The notes under the pieces were generated by a model that was given only the letters and a program-made list of their open reading frames with translations, ran no database searches and was not told the origin of the DNA. Of a stretch of DNA of 64,000 nt, positions 28,308 through 38,332 are shown piece after piece. Every line of letters starts with the position of its first letter. Position 1 is the stretch's first letter. A program made the position numbers and the translations under genes. The DNA is from Onthophagus taurus (taxonomy: Eukaryota; Arthropoda; Insecta; Coleoptera; Scarabaeidae): positions 28,582,001 to 28,646,000 of the forward strand of contig NC_091967.1 of NCBI RefSeq assembly GCF_036711975.1, in the 5' to 3' direction.

Positions 28308-28375
28308 ATAATTTAGTATAAGATGTACATAAATTTTTGATATTTAAAGAAATAGTTTAATTCTATTAATTATAA
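28307..28375 (+). tRNA. trnQ: tRNA-Gln (UUG), mitochondrial type, in NUMT
   Basis: A 69-nt cloverleaf with acceptor stem TATAATT/AATTATA, anticodon TTG in AAATTTTTGATATTT, T arm AATAGTTTAATTCTATT and discriminator A. Orientation opposite to tRNA-Met and tRNA-Ile matches the ancestral insect order. Confidence 0.9.
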
Positions 28376-28381
28376 TATTTT

Positions 28382-28448
28382 TAATGAAGGTAAATTTAAT
28401 TTACATTTTTTATTCTATCAAAATAATTCTTTTATCAGACACTTCATT
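28382..28448 (-). tRNA. trnI: tRNA-Ile (GAU), mitochondrial type, in NUMT
   Basis: A 67-nt cloverleaf with acceptor stem AATGAAG/CTTCATT, TG spacer, D arm TCTGATAAAAGA, anticodon GAT within ATTTTGATAGAAT, and T arm GTAAATTAAATTTAC. It lies next to the A+T-rich region, its usual position. Confidence 0.9.
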
Positions 28449-30640
28449 TTTATTTTATTACTATAATTATTTAACTTTCTTAATAAAATAATGAAATTAA
28501 ATTTTAATTTAGTTTCTTTATATTAAATTAATGCTAGAATAATTTATATTATTATTTATATTGGGAGTTTTCAGTTAGATAATAAAATCTAATTTTAATT
28601 TAACTGAAAAATATAAATAAAAATTAAATTAGAATAATTTATATTGGTTAAATTAAGTTAATGGGGGGTTTAACTTGATTTTATCAATTTAAATCATTCT
28701 AATTTAGTTTCTTTATATTAAATCAATGCTAGAATAATTTATATTATTATTTATATTAGGTTTTCAGTTAGATAATAAAATCTAATTTTAATTTAATTGA
28801 AAAATATAAATAAAAATTAAATTAGAATAATTTATATTGGTTAAATTAAGTTAATGGGGGTATAACTTGATTTTATCAATTTAAATTATTCTAATTTAGT
28901 TTCTTTATATTAAATTAATGCTGGAATAATTTATATTATTACTTATATTGGGAGTTTTCAGTTAGATAATAAAATCTAATTTTAATTTAACTGAAAAATA
29001 TAAATAAAAATTAAATTAGAATAATTTATATTGGTTAAATTAAGTTAATGGGGGTTTAACTTGATTTTATCAATTTAAATTATTCTAATTTAGTTTCTTT
29101 ATATTAAATTAATGCTAGAATAATTTATATTATTATTTATATTGGGAGTTTTCAGTTAGATAATAAAATCTAATTTTAATTTAACTGAAAAATATAAATA
29201 AAAATTAAATTAGAATAATTTATATTGGTTAAATTAAGTTAATGGGGGTTTAACTTGATTTTATCAATTTAAATTATTCTAATTTAGTTTCTTTATATTA
29301 AATTAATGCTAGAATAATTTATATTATTATTTATATTGGGAGTTTTCAGTTAGATAATAAAATCTAATTTTAATTTAACTGAAAAATATAAATAAAAATT
29401 AAATTAGAATAATTTATATTGGTTAAATTAAGTTAATGTGGGTTTAACTTGATATTATCAATTTAAATTATTCTAATTTAGTTTCTTTATATTAAATTAA
29501 TGCTAGAATAATTTATATTATTACTTATATTGGGAGTTTTCAGTTAGATAATAAAATCTAATTTTAATTTAACTGAAAAATATAAATAAAAATTAATGTT
29601 AGAATAATTTATATTGATTAAATTAAGTTAATGGGGGGTTTAACTTGATTTTATCAATTTAAATTATTCTAATTTAGTTTCTTTATATTAAATTAATGCT
29701 AGAATAATTTATATTATTACTTATATTAGGAGTTTTCAGTTAGATAATAAAATTTAATTTTAATTTAACTGAAAAATATAAATAAAAATTAAATTAGAAT
29801 AATTTATATTGGTTAAATTAAGTTAATGGGGGTTTAACTTGATTTTATCAATTTAAATTATTCTAATTTAGTTTCTTTATATTAAATTAATGCTAGAATA
29901 ATTTATATTATTACTTATATTGGGAGTTTTCAGTTAGATAATAAAATCTAATTTTAATTTAACTGAAAAATATAAATAAAAATTAAATTAGAATAATTTA
30001 TATTGGTTAAATTAAGTTAATGTGGGTTTAACTTGATTTTATCAATTTAAATTATTCTAATTTAGTTTCTTTATATTAAATTAATGCTAGAATAATTTAT
30101 ATTATTACTTATATTGGGAGTTTTCAGTTAGATAATAAAATCTAATTTTAATTTAACTGAAAAATATAAATAAAAATTAAATTATAATAATTTATATTGG
30201 TTAAATTAAGTTAATGGGGGTTTAACTTGATTTTATCAATTTAGATTAAATTTTAATATAAATATTTAAATATATACTAAAAATTAAAATTTTATTTATA
30301 AAAATTGAATATAAATTATTTTAATTTAATTTTTATTTATATTTTTCAGTTAAATTAAAAATAAAAGAAAATGAAAAATTTAAGAATTTTGATTTTTGGC
30401 ATTATGGTAAAATGTGTATTAGCAAAAATTGAAAAAATTTTTTTTCGGTTTTTTTTTTTTTTGATTTTTGGTATTATGGTAAAATGTGTAGAAATGAAAA
30501 AAAAAATTTTTTTTTTTTCAATAAATATTTAATGAATATATATAAGGAGAATTTATTAATTAATAAATATTATTAATTAATAATATTAACCTAATATATG
30601 AGGATTAATAATTAAAATTTTTATATATAAAGAAATAAAT
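28449..30640. other. Mitochondrial control-region (A+T-rich) copy
   Basis: This very A+T-rich, gene-free sequence begins directly after tRNA-Ile, where the insect replication-control region lies. It contains the 194-bp tandem repeats described separately. A 72-bp direct duplication carries GATTTTTGGYATTATGG at 30,391 and 30,463. Long homopolymer runs (T at about 30,448-30,462, A then T at 30,498-30,520) resemble the poly-T stretches of insect control regions. The right boundary against the AT microsatellite is a judgement. Confidence 0.7.
28508..30243. repeat. Nine tandem repeats of about 194 bp in the control-region copy
   Basis: Copies start with TTTAGTTTCTTTATATTAAA at 28,508, 28,703, 28,895, 29,089, 29,283, 29,477, 29,673, 29,867 and 30,061 (spacing 192-196). 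Each unit holds an inverted pair: TCTAATTTTAATTTAACTGA and, further on, AAATTAGAATAATTTATATT, which is complementary to the unit's start. It also holds a G-run (TTAATGGGGGTTTAAC). Units differ by only a few bases and are therefore young or homogenised. Confidence 0.95.
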
Positions 30641-30846
30641 GGATACTAGAAAAAGAAAAAGAAACATTATATGATCTATATATATATAATAAATTTCTTA
30701 TATTTATATATAATAAATTTATTATAATAGCTATATTTATTTTATATATATATAATAAATTTAATATATATATATATATTTATTATATTTATTTATATAT
30801 ATATAATAAATTTATTATATTTAAATATATATATATATAATAAATT

Positions 30847-30896
<50 letters not shown>
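30641..30896. repeat. AT-rich microsatellite (TATATA and TAATAAATTTATTATA motifs)
   Basis: Short alternating TA runs, interspersed with AATAAATTTATTA palindromes, end in a pure (TA)n tract of about 50 bp just before 30,897. There is no coding potential. The tract marks the junction between the mitochondrial copy and the BEL fragment. Confidence 0.85.
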
Positions 30897-30900
<4 letters not shown>

Positions 30901-32183
30901 TATGTCCAACATCAACATTTTTCACAATTATTTACTACAATTAACGAGAATAAGATCCCTGATAAATCATTTAGAAAGTTAGCACCTTTTCTTGATAGAG
31001 ATGGTTTGATTAGGGTGGGTGGTCGTATAAAATTTGCTATGATCCCCTTCGATCACAAACATCCGTTACTTCTACCTAAAAATAGTCGTGTTAGTGAATT
31101 AATTGTGGAACATATAAATGAAAAATACCTTCATCCGGGACAACGGTCGCTACAAGCTCTGGTAATGCGTCAATATTGGATCATCGCTTCTCGAAGTGTC
31201 ATTCATCGGGTCGTATCACGATGTATCCGTTGTTTTCGATGCAAGTCCCGATCATATGCTCCGAGGATGGCGGATTTGCCTCAATTTAGAGTAACCGAGG
31301 TGAAAGCGTTCTCCAGAGTCGCTGTCGATTTCGCTGGACCGATTTATACCACCATTAGTCGCACCAGAGGAGCGCGGTTTGTCAAATCCTATATTTGTGT
31401 CTTTGTATGTACGTCTACCAAAGCGATACATTTAGAACTAGTTTCAGATCTATCTACTGAAGCATTTATAGCGGCTCTACGACGATTTACCTCCAGAAGA
31501 GGTCGATGTACGTTAATCTTATCAGATCAGGAAACTAATTTTGTGGGCGCCTACAACAAATTACGAGAGATGGCTGAGGTTTCCGGTCAAAAATTGGAAC
31601 TCACATGGCAATTTCATCCTCCAGGGGCTCCCCATTTTAATGGGTTGGCTGAGGCTGGAGTAAGATCTGTTAAATCCCATTTGATTAAAGTCATTGGAGA
31701 TCAAAAACTAACGTTTGAGGAAGTGTATACCATCCTGACGCAAATCGAAGCCGTATTGAACTCGAGGCCGCTTTCCGTAATGACTGAAGATCCCAATGAT
31801 CTTCAACCACTAACTCCAGCACATTTCTTGTGTTTGGAACCCCTTAATGCTTCTGTTGTAGATCCTGACGTCACTCAAGTACCGATCAACCGTTTGGATC
31901 GCTGGAAACTGATACAGAAGATGGTACAAGATTTTTGGAAAAAATTTTTGAATATTTGTACTCACTTCAACAAAGAGGAAAATGGAACGCTTCGTCTCCA
32001 ACACCGTCTATTGGTGATCTGGTACTCATTCGAAATGAACAGCGACCCCCACTTCAATGGGAAACAGGGAGAATTGAAGAGGTTCATCCCGGAATTGATG
32101 GTGTTATCCGAGTCATCACCATTAAAACCAAAAATGGGAGGTTAACTCGTCCAACCACGAAGATTTGTACATTACCGATTTAA
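30897..32183 (+). pseudogene. BEL/Pao retrotransposon pol fragment (integrase and C-terminal domain)
   Basis: The frame is open from the left junction. It reads the H2C2 zinc-binding region of a BEL/Pao integrase (HPGQRSLQALVMRQYWI, then CIRCFRCKS), followed by the DDE core: VAVDFAGPI with the first Asp, LSDQETNFVGA with the second, and EAGVRSVKSHL with the Glu. The usual SDNGTNF and GGIWEAG motifs are altered to SDQETNF and NGLAEAG. A one-base frameshift at about 31,935-31,950 moves the last 80 codons (QWETGRIEEVHPGIDGVIRV, the DUF5641-type tail) into another frame that stops at 32,183. Gag, protease, RT and RNase H are missing, so this is a dead 5'-truncated copy. It differs in sequence from the BEL element at 40,954-49,513. 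Confidence 0.88.
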
Positions 32184-32370
32184 GACAAAACCGAATCTAG
32201 TCACGTTTTTTTTTTTGTTTACTTGTCAAACTAATTAATTATTTTCGTCTACTTACCGTATGTTATGCTTATTCACTCAAACTTTAACTGTCACACCGTC
32301 AAATAACTATTCGTATTTCATAAATATTATTGTAAAAAAGGGTTATTTCACCTTTTGTTGGTGGGTGGAA

Positions 32371-32689
32371 TGTTCGCGCCGCGTCACCCTCAGAATTATT
32401 TACACGCATGTGCGTGCGCTTAGCTGGGCTGTGTTATCTTAACAAGAGAGCATGCGCTCACACTCTCTTTTTAACGCGACTACAGTATTGTGCGCATCGA
32501 TAAAGTCGTTTAAAATCAGTACTTTAGTGCAGTGAAAATTAAACGTAAGAATAATCACCTTTAATCCCCTTCTTTTATTTATTCTACTTTTTTCCACATT
32601 CTTTTTTACGCTTTAATTTCATTGTTTATATCTCTGAACCAGCACCGTTTTATTAAAACCCAGTTCTTTTCTTATACTGCGCGTTCACA
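32371..32689 (+). repeat. Probable 3' LTR of the truncated BEL element
   Basis: A purine-rich tract (GGTGGGTGGAA) 190 bp after the pol stop is followed by TGTTCGCGCC, a usual BEL LTR start. The segment ends in TTCACA just before the pogo-like sequence. An arthropod initiator-like TCAGT lies at 32,516-32,520. No second LTR is present to confirm the ends. 32,184-32,370 is untranslated sequence between the pol stop and this LTR. Confidence 0.45.
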
Positions 32690-32711
32690 TGAAAAGAAAT
32701 GATTTTGTAAC

Positions 32712-33512
32712 GTGGACTTACAGTTAGTGGAGTTAGTGAGTTTTGACTTACCATCAAAATTTACTTTTGCAAAAAAAGGCAGTGATGACATAAAAATTGT
32801 AACTACTGGACATGAAAAATCTAATTTCACAGTTGTTTTAAGTGTTCTTGCTAGTGGCAAGAAACTGCCACCATATGTAATATTTAAAAGAAAGACACGC
32901 CCAAAAGGAAATTTTCCAAAAAGTGTTATAATTTCGGCTAATGAAAAGGGATGGATGTCTTCGAATGAAATGGAGCTATGGCTAAATGAAATTTGGAATA
33001 AACGGCCTGGATCATTTTTTAAAAGGGATAATGGCCTATTAATATTGGACTCCGCACCTGGACATCGCACCGATGCTGTAAAAAATAAATTAAAAAAAAA
33101 TCAAACAATACTTGCAGTTATACCTGGAGGATTAACGAAACTGTTACAGCCGTTGGATATTTCAGTTAATAAATCTTTTAAAGCAAAACTAAGAGAATTG
33201 TGGGAGAAATTTATGATCAATTCTTATAATGCTTATAAAGAAACAGGAAAACCGATAAAGCGAGTGTCTTATGAAGAAATCGTTAATTGGATTGACACAG
33301 CATGGCAAAATATTTCTGAGAACGTCATTAAAAACGGATTTAGAAAGACTAAAATAAAATTCTACAATGAAGAAATAATTCCAAATGAGCAACAGGAAGA
33401 AAGCAACGAAAATAATCACGAGGACGATCATTTACTGTATGACTACCTTTTGTCAGGCTTCGATTCGGATGGACCAGGTCATGAAGAAGATATGGATTTT
33501 ATGATCTCATAG
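32712..33512 (+). pseudogene. pogo/Tigger-like DDE transposase, 5'-truncated
   Basis: The frame encodes the catalytic half of a pogo/Tigger-type transposase (DDE_1 family, related to CENP-B and jerky proteins). It shows FDLPSKFTFAKKGS, TTGHEKSNFTVVLSVLASG, KLPPYVIFKRKT and NEKGWMSSNEM. The catalytic Asp residues appear to be the one in a degraded NVD motif just upstream of 32,712 (consensus NMDE), LILDSAPGH, and LLQPLDISVNK. The acidic C-terminal tail is also typical. The N-terminal CENP-B-type DNA-binding helices are absent, and the sequence directly upstream matches the end of a BEL LTR. Length is about 266 codons, against some 450-550 for full proteins. The intact frame could suggest a young copy, but without a DNA-binding domain and recognisable left end it should be immobile. 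Confidence 0.85.
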
Positions 33513-33872
33513 AATACTTATCTACCTACACATAGTAGTAGGTACATAATTCATTAAAATATATTTGGTTTTTTTTAATTACCTAGATATCTACGTAAGT
33601 AAACTTTTATTAAAAACAAAAAAGTACTATTTTTGAAATGTTTTGCAAAATTTTATTAATTTTAAAAATGTATTATTAATATTATTTGCTATATTTTGGT
33701 ATTTAAATTCTAGCCGTCAAAGAAAACCGATCAGAAAAACATTTTTAAAATGAATAAAATTTTAAATGGATAAATATAATGTAAATATAATTCTAATAAA
33801 TACTTAGGTACATTTTGTACATATCTACAAGCCGCAACCTTTTATAAGCCGCATTTCTTTATAAGCCGCACT
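33513..33872. other. A+T-rich 3' flank of the pogo-like remnant with short AAGCCGCA repeats
   Basis: No gene is seen. Three imperfect direct repeats of AAGCCGCA plus a short A/T spacer lie at about 33,830-33,870, spaced 16-17 bp. They may belong to the right end of the pogo-like element, but a matching left end was not found. Confidence 0.4.
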
Positions 33873-34265
33873 TTGAAACCACTTTTTCTTCATACGAAAC
33901 CGCGGCTTCTAACGGAAAAACAGGGTAGATATAACCCAAAATACGGGGAGATTGTAACAGAGGGGTTATCGAAGTACATGATGGCGGATGGGGCTGAGGA
34001 GGGGGCCAGATTTAGGTGTGGTAACGAAGAGAGGGCCAATAGATATCGGATGGAGGGTGAGAAGGGGTGTAGACTGTGTGGGGAGAGCTGGAAGTCTTTA
34101 CACCATCTGCTAGTAGAGTGTGATGAGTTGAGAGAGGAAGTGATGGACTGGTGGCTGGTGCTGGGGAGAAGGCAGAGGGGACAAGATGGATGGGGAAGTT
34201 GGTGGCAGCGAGGCACGGGGATGCTGGGGAAAGAAATTGGATTTATAGACAATACCTGAGTTATT
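33873..34265 (+). pseudogene. LINE ORF2 C-terminal fragment (target of the I-like LINE insertion)
   Basis: About 128 codons carry the cysteine-rich C-terminal region of a LINE reverse transcriptase: RFRCGNEERANRY, then CRLCGESWKSLHHLLVEC. The frame ends in a stop a few bases before the target-site duplication at 34,254. The rest of its 3' UTR and a (TTA)n tail reappear at 40,133-40,206, on the other side of the inserted LINE. Endonuclease and RT core are missing, so this is a 5'-truncated copy. Confidence 0.75.
34254..34265. repeat. Target-site duplication of the I-like LINE, left copy
   Basis: ACCTGAGTTATT lies directly before the T-run (poly(A) tail in minus sense). The last one or two T are ambiguous with the tail. 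Confidence 0.88.
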
Positions 34266-34379
34266 TTTTTTTTTTTTTTTTTTTTTTATAGGCCCATCGA
34301 CATCTAAGGTCATTAAGGCCATCGTAGTGACTAGACGTGGATCACACTTGTAAGATCATTCTTAAATGTAACTGTGTAC

Positions 34380-34700
34380 ATGAACAAATAAAGTGTAAAA
34401 GGACGGACAAACAGGTGAGTAAAAATAAAAACTATAATAAATTAGCAACAAGTGTAAAAGGACGGACAAACAGGTAAGTAAAATAAAACTATAATAAATA
34501 AGCAACAAGTGTAAATGGACGGACAAAAACAGGTAGGTAAAATAAAACTCTATAATAAATAAATAAGCAACAAGTGTAAATGGACGGACAAACAGGTAAG
34601 TAAATAAACAAACTCTATGATAAATAAATAAATAGTTAAAAATGTAAGTGGACGGACAAACACGAAGGTAAATAAAAAACTCTATAGTAAATAATTTAAA
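34380..34700. repeat. About 60-bp tandem repeats in the LINE 3' UTR
   Basis: Five imperfect copies centred on AGTGTAAAWGGACGGACAAA and AAACTCTATAATAAATAAAT lie between the ORF2 stop and the poly(A) tail. They closely resemble the repeats in the ORF1-ORF2 spacer. Confidence 0.85.
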
Positions 34701-34732
34701 GGACACAACTAGACATATAGTTAATTAATTAA

Positions 34733-37700
34733 TTAAATTTTACTGCGCAGTCCTGCCTCTTTTATAAATGACAACACCTTTTTTATGTTTTGCGAGGATA
34801 TATTGAAGGGGGCCTCGATATTTATGTTTATGCGGTTCCTCAAGTTTGTAAAACGACGGCAGTTTAAAATGATGTGTGTGACGGTCAAAAACTCGTCACA
34901 GTCGTCGCATCGAGGTTGCCCCTCTCCCTTTAGAAGGTGAGAGGAGGTCAGGGCCGTGTGTCCCAGACGGAGTCGGTGGTATATAACCTGGTCCTCCCGG
35001 GACAGAGTGATTGGAAATCTCCAGCCCTCCACCTCAGGCTTTACCGCTCGAAAACCCCGGTTGCCCGTATCGTCCCACTCCTGTTGCCACTTCCCCATTA
35101 TTCGTTGCTTAATGTGGCTCAAAACAAATTTTAGATCAGGAGCGGGTTGTGTCTCGGGATCGACCGTCGGGACGTTCCCGGCGTCCTCGATCCAGGGCTC
35201 CGGGCCTCCCGCCTCTACAGAAGTTACCACGGGCAGGGTCCAATCCATCTCGCGCTGTAATTCGGCTAATCGCACGGCACACGGTCGGGTGACAGTCGGC
35301 CTGCGCTCGTACGGCAGCCTTACCTCAAAGATACACCCGTGAACCGGGTGGTGCGGCCGCGCGCTTATTTTCGAGGCATACGACAATAGCGCCTTTTCTC
35401 TCCTTTTCCACAGGGACGGCACGCCACACTCGCAGTATAAGCTGCTTGTGGGGGTTGTGGGAAAGGCCCCGATGGCATATCTCAGTCCCAGGTTGTGGAT
35501 AGTGTCTAGCTTTTTAAGCAGGGACTGTCTCGCCGACGCGTACGCCACCGCCCCGTAGTCCAGGATCGGCAGCACGAGGGCATGATGCAGCCTCAGCAGG
35601 ACAGACGAATCCGCACCCCACCGAGTATTGGACACCATGCGCACTGTGTTCAGTGCTTTCTTGCCGCGGGCCAAAAGGTCCTCCACGTGATGCGTCCACC
35701 GTAGTCCTCTGTCGAGGATGACGCCTAAGAACCGCATCGATGGTACGCACTCGATTCGCGAGTCGGACACTCGCAAACTAGGGTCCGTATGTTCGCGGCG
35801 TAATCTGCAGAAATGTACGGATTTGGTTTTATCTCTGGAGATTTTAAAACCTCTATAACAGGCATTTTCGTTTATTTTGTTGATCGCCGTTTGTAGCGTA
35901 CGCTCCATTACCGCCATGTCACTCCCGCTGTAAAAAATGGCCAAGTCATCGACGTATAGGCACCTGCCGACGTCGGCATCCAGACCGGATGTGATGGAGT
36001 TCATGGCTACCAGGAACAACGTCACGCTCAGGGTGGAGCCTTGCGGTATACCGTTTTCTAAAGTTTTCAGTTCCGACAGACTGCTGCCTACCCGAACTCT
36101 GAAGTTTCGGTTTTCGAGGAAAGACGATACGGCCACGGGGAGTTTTCCCCGAAAACCCCAAGCGTGGAGTTGCTCGAGGATGCCGTATCGCCAGGTCATA
36201 TCGTAGGCTTTTTCGATGTCGAAGAAAACGGCAACCAGATGCTCTCTCTTGAAGAAAGCGTCCTGAACGGCGCGCTCCAGGAGGACCAAGTTGTCGGTGG
36301 TAGAGCGACCCTGCCTGAAACCAAATTGATGGTCGGCGAGGAGTCGCTTACTTTCCAGCACCCACACGAATCTGGAATTCACCATTTTTTCGAACAACTT
36401 ACTAAGACAACAGGTAAGACTGATCGGTCTGTAGCTGTTCACCGACGTCGGATCTTTGCCCTGTTTCAACATTGGTACGATCAACGAAGTCTTCCAGGAC
36501 GGTGGAAAGGTACCGGAAGACCATACGTTATTGTATAGGTCCAGTAACAGTTCCAGCCAGTCCTCGGGAAGGTGTTTGACGAATTCGTACCGAATCCCAT
36601 CTTGGCCGGCCGCAGATGGTTTTGCCGTCTTCAGAGACTCACACAGCTCTTTCATCGTGAAGGGTGAGTTATACGATATCTCACCCTCACTCCAGAAATT
36701 TAGAGGGGTTGATTCTCGAGTTCTTTTATTTCGCCGGAAATCGCCATCGTAGTTGGATGAGGAGCTCGTCCGCTCGAAATGTCGGCCCAGGGCCTCGGCG
36801 ATGTCCTCTCTGTTGGTCAGAGAGTTGTCATCGTCCAGAATTTCTGATATGGGGCCGTAGTATCCGGCCCCCTTGATGGCTCCGATCTTTCTCCACACCT
36901 CGACGGGGGAGGTTTTGCCGGTCAGGGAAGAGACGAAGTTTTTCCAACTATTTCGTTTGGCCGCGAGCATAAGACGTCTCGCTTTGGCCCTCGCTTTTTT
37001 GAATTCTATCAGACGCTCAGGCGTGGATAGATTCTTAAAGCGATTGTATGCGGCTTTCTTTGCTTTAACGGCTGCTTCGATTTCGGGGTTCCACCAGGGA
37101 ACGGAGCCCGTCCTCACACGTCCGCTACTGCGCGGTATCGATTCCTCTGCGGCATTTTGAATGGCACGCGTAAAAGCGGCCACGTCGTGTTCCACGTCAC
37201 CGTTGAAGGTCGGTTTCCGGAGCCGGAGCGCGAATCGCGTCCAGTCCGCCTTCTCGAGAATCCACTTTCTCGGTGTTTCGTGGTTTTCGGTTTGACCAGG
37301 AATCGATACTATTATGGGAACGTGGTCGCTAAAGGATAGATGCTCCGCCGTGCTCCAGAATAATCTTGGAGCTATCGACGGAGAAGCGATGGACAAATCG
37401 ACAGCCGTTAAAGCGCCCGACCTGGCAGCCAAGTGTGTGGGATTGCCGGCATTCAAGAGAACAAGTCCCTCGTCCTCCAGGAGCGTTTCGATACTGCTCC
37501 CCTGGGCGTCTCGGCGGTTGCAGCCCCACATGGGACTGTGGGCGTTGAAATCGCCCAGAAGCAGAAAGGGACGGGGAAGCTGAGCTATAAGGCTACGTAA
37601 GTCGTTTAAAGTCCATTCAGGATTTGGCAAGTAAATACAACAAACCGTGACCTGAAATGGACTCCGCAGACGGACCGCAACGACCTGTAGGTTGCTGGTG

Positions 37701-38017
37701 ACGGCAACCGGGATCGCCACGTGCGGTCTCTTGACTAGTAGCGCCACCCCCCTTTTCGCCCGGAGGTTACGGGGGCAGTCGACGTGGAAAGTTTCGTAGC
37801 GTTTGAGATTATAGCTCTGTTCCGGTACTAAGTGGGTCTCTTGAAGACAAACACACAAAGGGTCAAACTGGTTCATTAGGGACTTTAGTTCGCAATAATG
37901 TCGAACCAATCCGTTACAGTTCCACTGAATGATGTTGGTAGTGGATTTATCGAATTTTAAAGGATTTGATTTAATTTTGAACCAGATGACTGAGACGTAT
38001 AAACAAATAAATAACAA
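34733..38017 (-). CDS. LINE ORF2: endonuclease and reverse transcriptase
   Basis: An intact frame of 1,094 codons. Residues about 25-250 form an apurinic-type endonuclease with WNCNG, LQETHL (catalytic Glu), LLGDFNAHSPMWG and SFSDHVPI (Asp-His). Residues about 440-760 form the reverse transcriptase: SYRPISLTCCLSKLFEKMV, FGFRQGRSTTDNL, FFDIEKAYD, GIPQGSTLSVTLF and the catalytic LYVDDLAIF. The C-terminus carries RLRLGHTALTSSHLL and a CCHC-like knuckle (CDDCDEFLTVTHIILNC). The protein would nick the target and prime cDNA synthesis from the element RNA. The stop is 445 bp before the poly(A) tail. The first Met follows a hydrophobic stretch that may be untranslated; the real start may be a few codons later. 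All other open frames across this interval are shadows. Confidence 0.93.
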   Translation of the reverse strand: MLFICLYVSVIWFKIKSNPLKFDKSTTNIIQWNCNGLVRHYCELKSLMNQFDPLCVCLQETHLVPEQSYNLKRYETFHVDCPRNLRAKRGVALLVKRPHVAIPVAVTSNLQVVAVRLRSPFQVTVCCIYLPNPEWTLNDLRSLIAQLPRPFLLLGDFNAHSPMWGCNRRDAQGSSIETLLEDEGLVLLNAGNPTHLAARSGALTAVDLSIASPSIAPRLFWSTAEHLSFSDHVPIIVSIPGQTENHETPRKWILEKADWTRFALRLRKPTFNGDVEHDVAAFTRAIQNAAEESIPRSSGRVRTGSVPWWNPEIEAAVKAKKAAYNRFKNLSTPERLIEFKKARAKARRLMLAAKRNSWKNFVSSLTGKTSPVEVWRKIGAIKGAGYYGPISEILDDDNSLTNREDIAEALGRHFERTSSSSNYDGDFRRNKRTRESTPLNFWSEGEISYNSPFTMKELCESLKTAKPSAAGQDGIRYEFVKHLPEDWLELLLDLYNNVWSSGTFPPSWKTSLIVPMLKQGKDPTSVNSYRPISLTCCLSKLFEKMVNSRFVWVLESKRLLADHQFGFRQGRSTTDNLVLLERAVQDAFFKREHLVAVFFDIEKAYDMTWRYGILEQLHAWGFRGKLPVAVSSFLENRNFRVRVGSSLSELKTLENGIPQGSTLSVTLFLVAMNSITSGLDADVGRCLYVDDLAIFYSGSDMAVMERTLQTAINKINENACYRGFKISRDKTKSVHFCRLRREHTDPSLRVSDSRIECVPSMRFLGVILDRGLRWTHHVEDLLARGKKALNTVRMVSNTRWGADSSVLLRLHHALVLPILDYGAVAYASARQSLLKKLDTIHNLGLRYAIGAFPTTPTSSLYCECGVPSLWKRREKALLSYASKISARPHHPVHGCIFEVRLPYERRPTVTRPCAVRLAELQREMDWTLPVVTSVEAGGPEPWIEDAGNVPTVDPETQPAPDLKFVLSHIKQRIMGKWQQEWDDTGNRGFRAVKPEVEGWRFPITLSREDQVIYHRLRLGHTALTSSHLLKGEGQPRCDDCDEFLTVTHIILNCRRFTNLRNRININIEAPFNISSQNIKKVLSFIKEAGLRSKI

Positions 38018-38325
38018 ACAAGTGTAAATAAACTATAAGAATAAAAAAGTAAATAAATAAGTGTATAAATAAAGCTATACTAATAAATAGGTAATATAAA
38101 ATAAAATGTAAAAAGACGGACAAACAGGAAAATAAATAAAACTCTATAGTAAATAAATAAAATAGAAATTTAAACGGACAGACAAACAGGTATGTAAATA
38201 AAAGCTCTATGAAAAATAAATAAAATAAAAGTGTAAACGGACGGACAAACATGTAGATAAATAAATGTTCTATAATAAATAAATAAAAGACAAAAACAGA
38301 CATTTATGTAAATAATATCTATATT
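37985..38325. repeat. Related repeats in the LINE ORF1-ORF2 spacer
   Basis: Four to five copies of the same GGACGGACAAACAGG and ACTCTATAGTAAATAAATAA unit fill the 315 bp between the ORF1 stop (38,333) and ORF2 start (38,017). The unit matches the 3' UTR array at 34,380-34,700. Confidence 0.85.
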
Positions 38326-38332
38326 AAAACAA

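Larger units (their letters stand above)
28014..30640 (-). other. Nuclear copy of mitochondrial DNA (NUMT): ND2-Met-Gln-Ile-control region
   Basis: Four adjacent mitochondrial features lie in the ancestral insect order and orientation: control region, tRNA-Ile, tRNA-Gln (opposite strand), tRNA-Met, ND2. All are inverted relative to this window. Base composition drops to very high A+T here. On the left the segment joins satellite DNA directly, with a possible short AATTTT microhomology. On the right it runs into an AT microsatellite and then a BEL element, so the right edge is approximate. ND2 is in frame and the tRNAs are intact, suggesting a recent transfer. A chimeric assembly is the main alternative. 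Confidence 0.85.

Noticed and set aside
28449-30640. Active mitochondrial contig as the source of this segment
   Set aside because: It is flanked by nuclear satellite and a BEL element, so a nuclear copy is preferred; I kept assembly chimerism as an alternative in the findings.
30641-30896. TA-rich tract as an origin or promoter
   Set aside because: Simple-sequence composition gives no specific signal beyond a microsatellite.
34937-37583. Multiple plus-strand frames across the I-like LINE
   Set aside because: All lie opposite ORF2, whose catalytic motifs and GC-rich codon use produce shadow frames.
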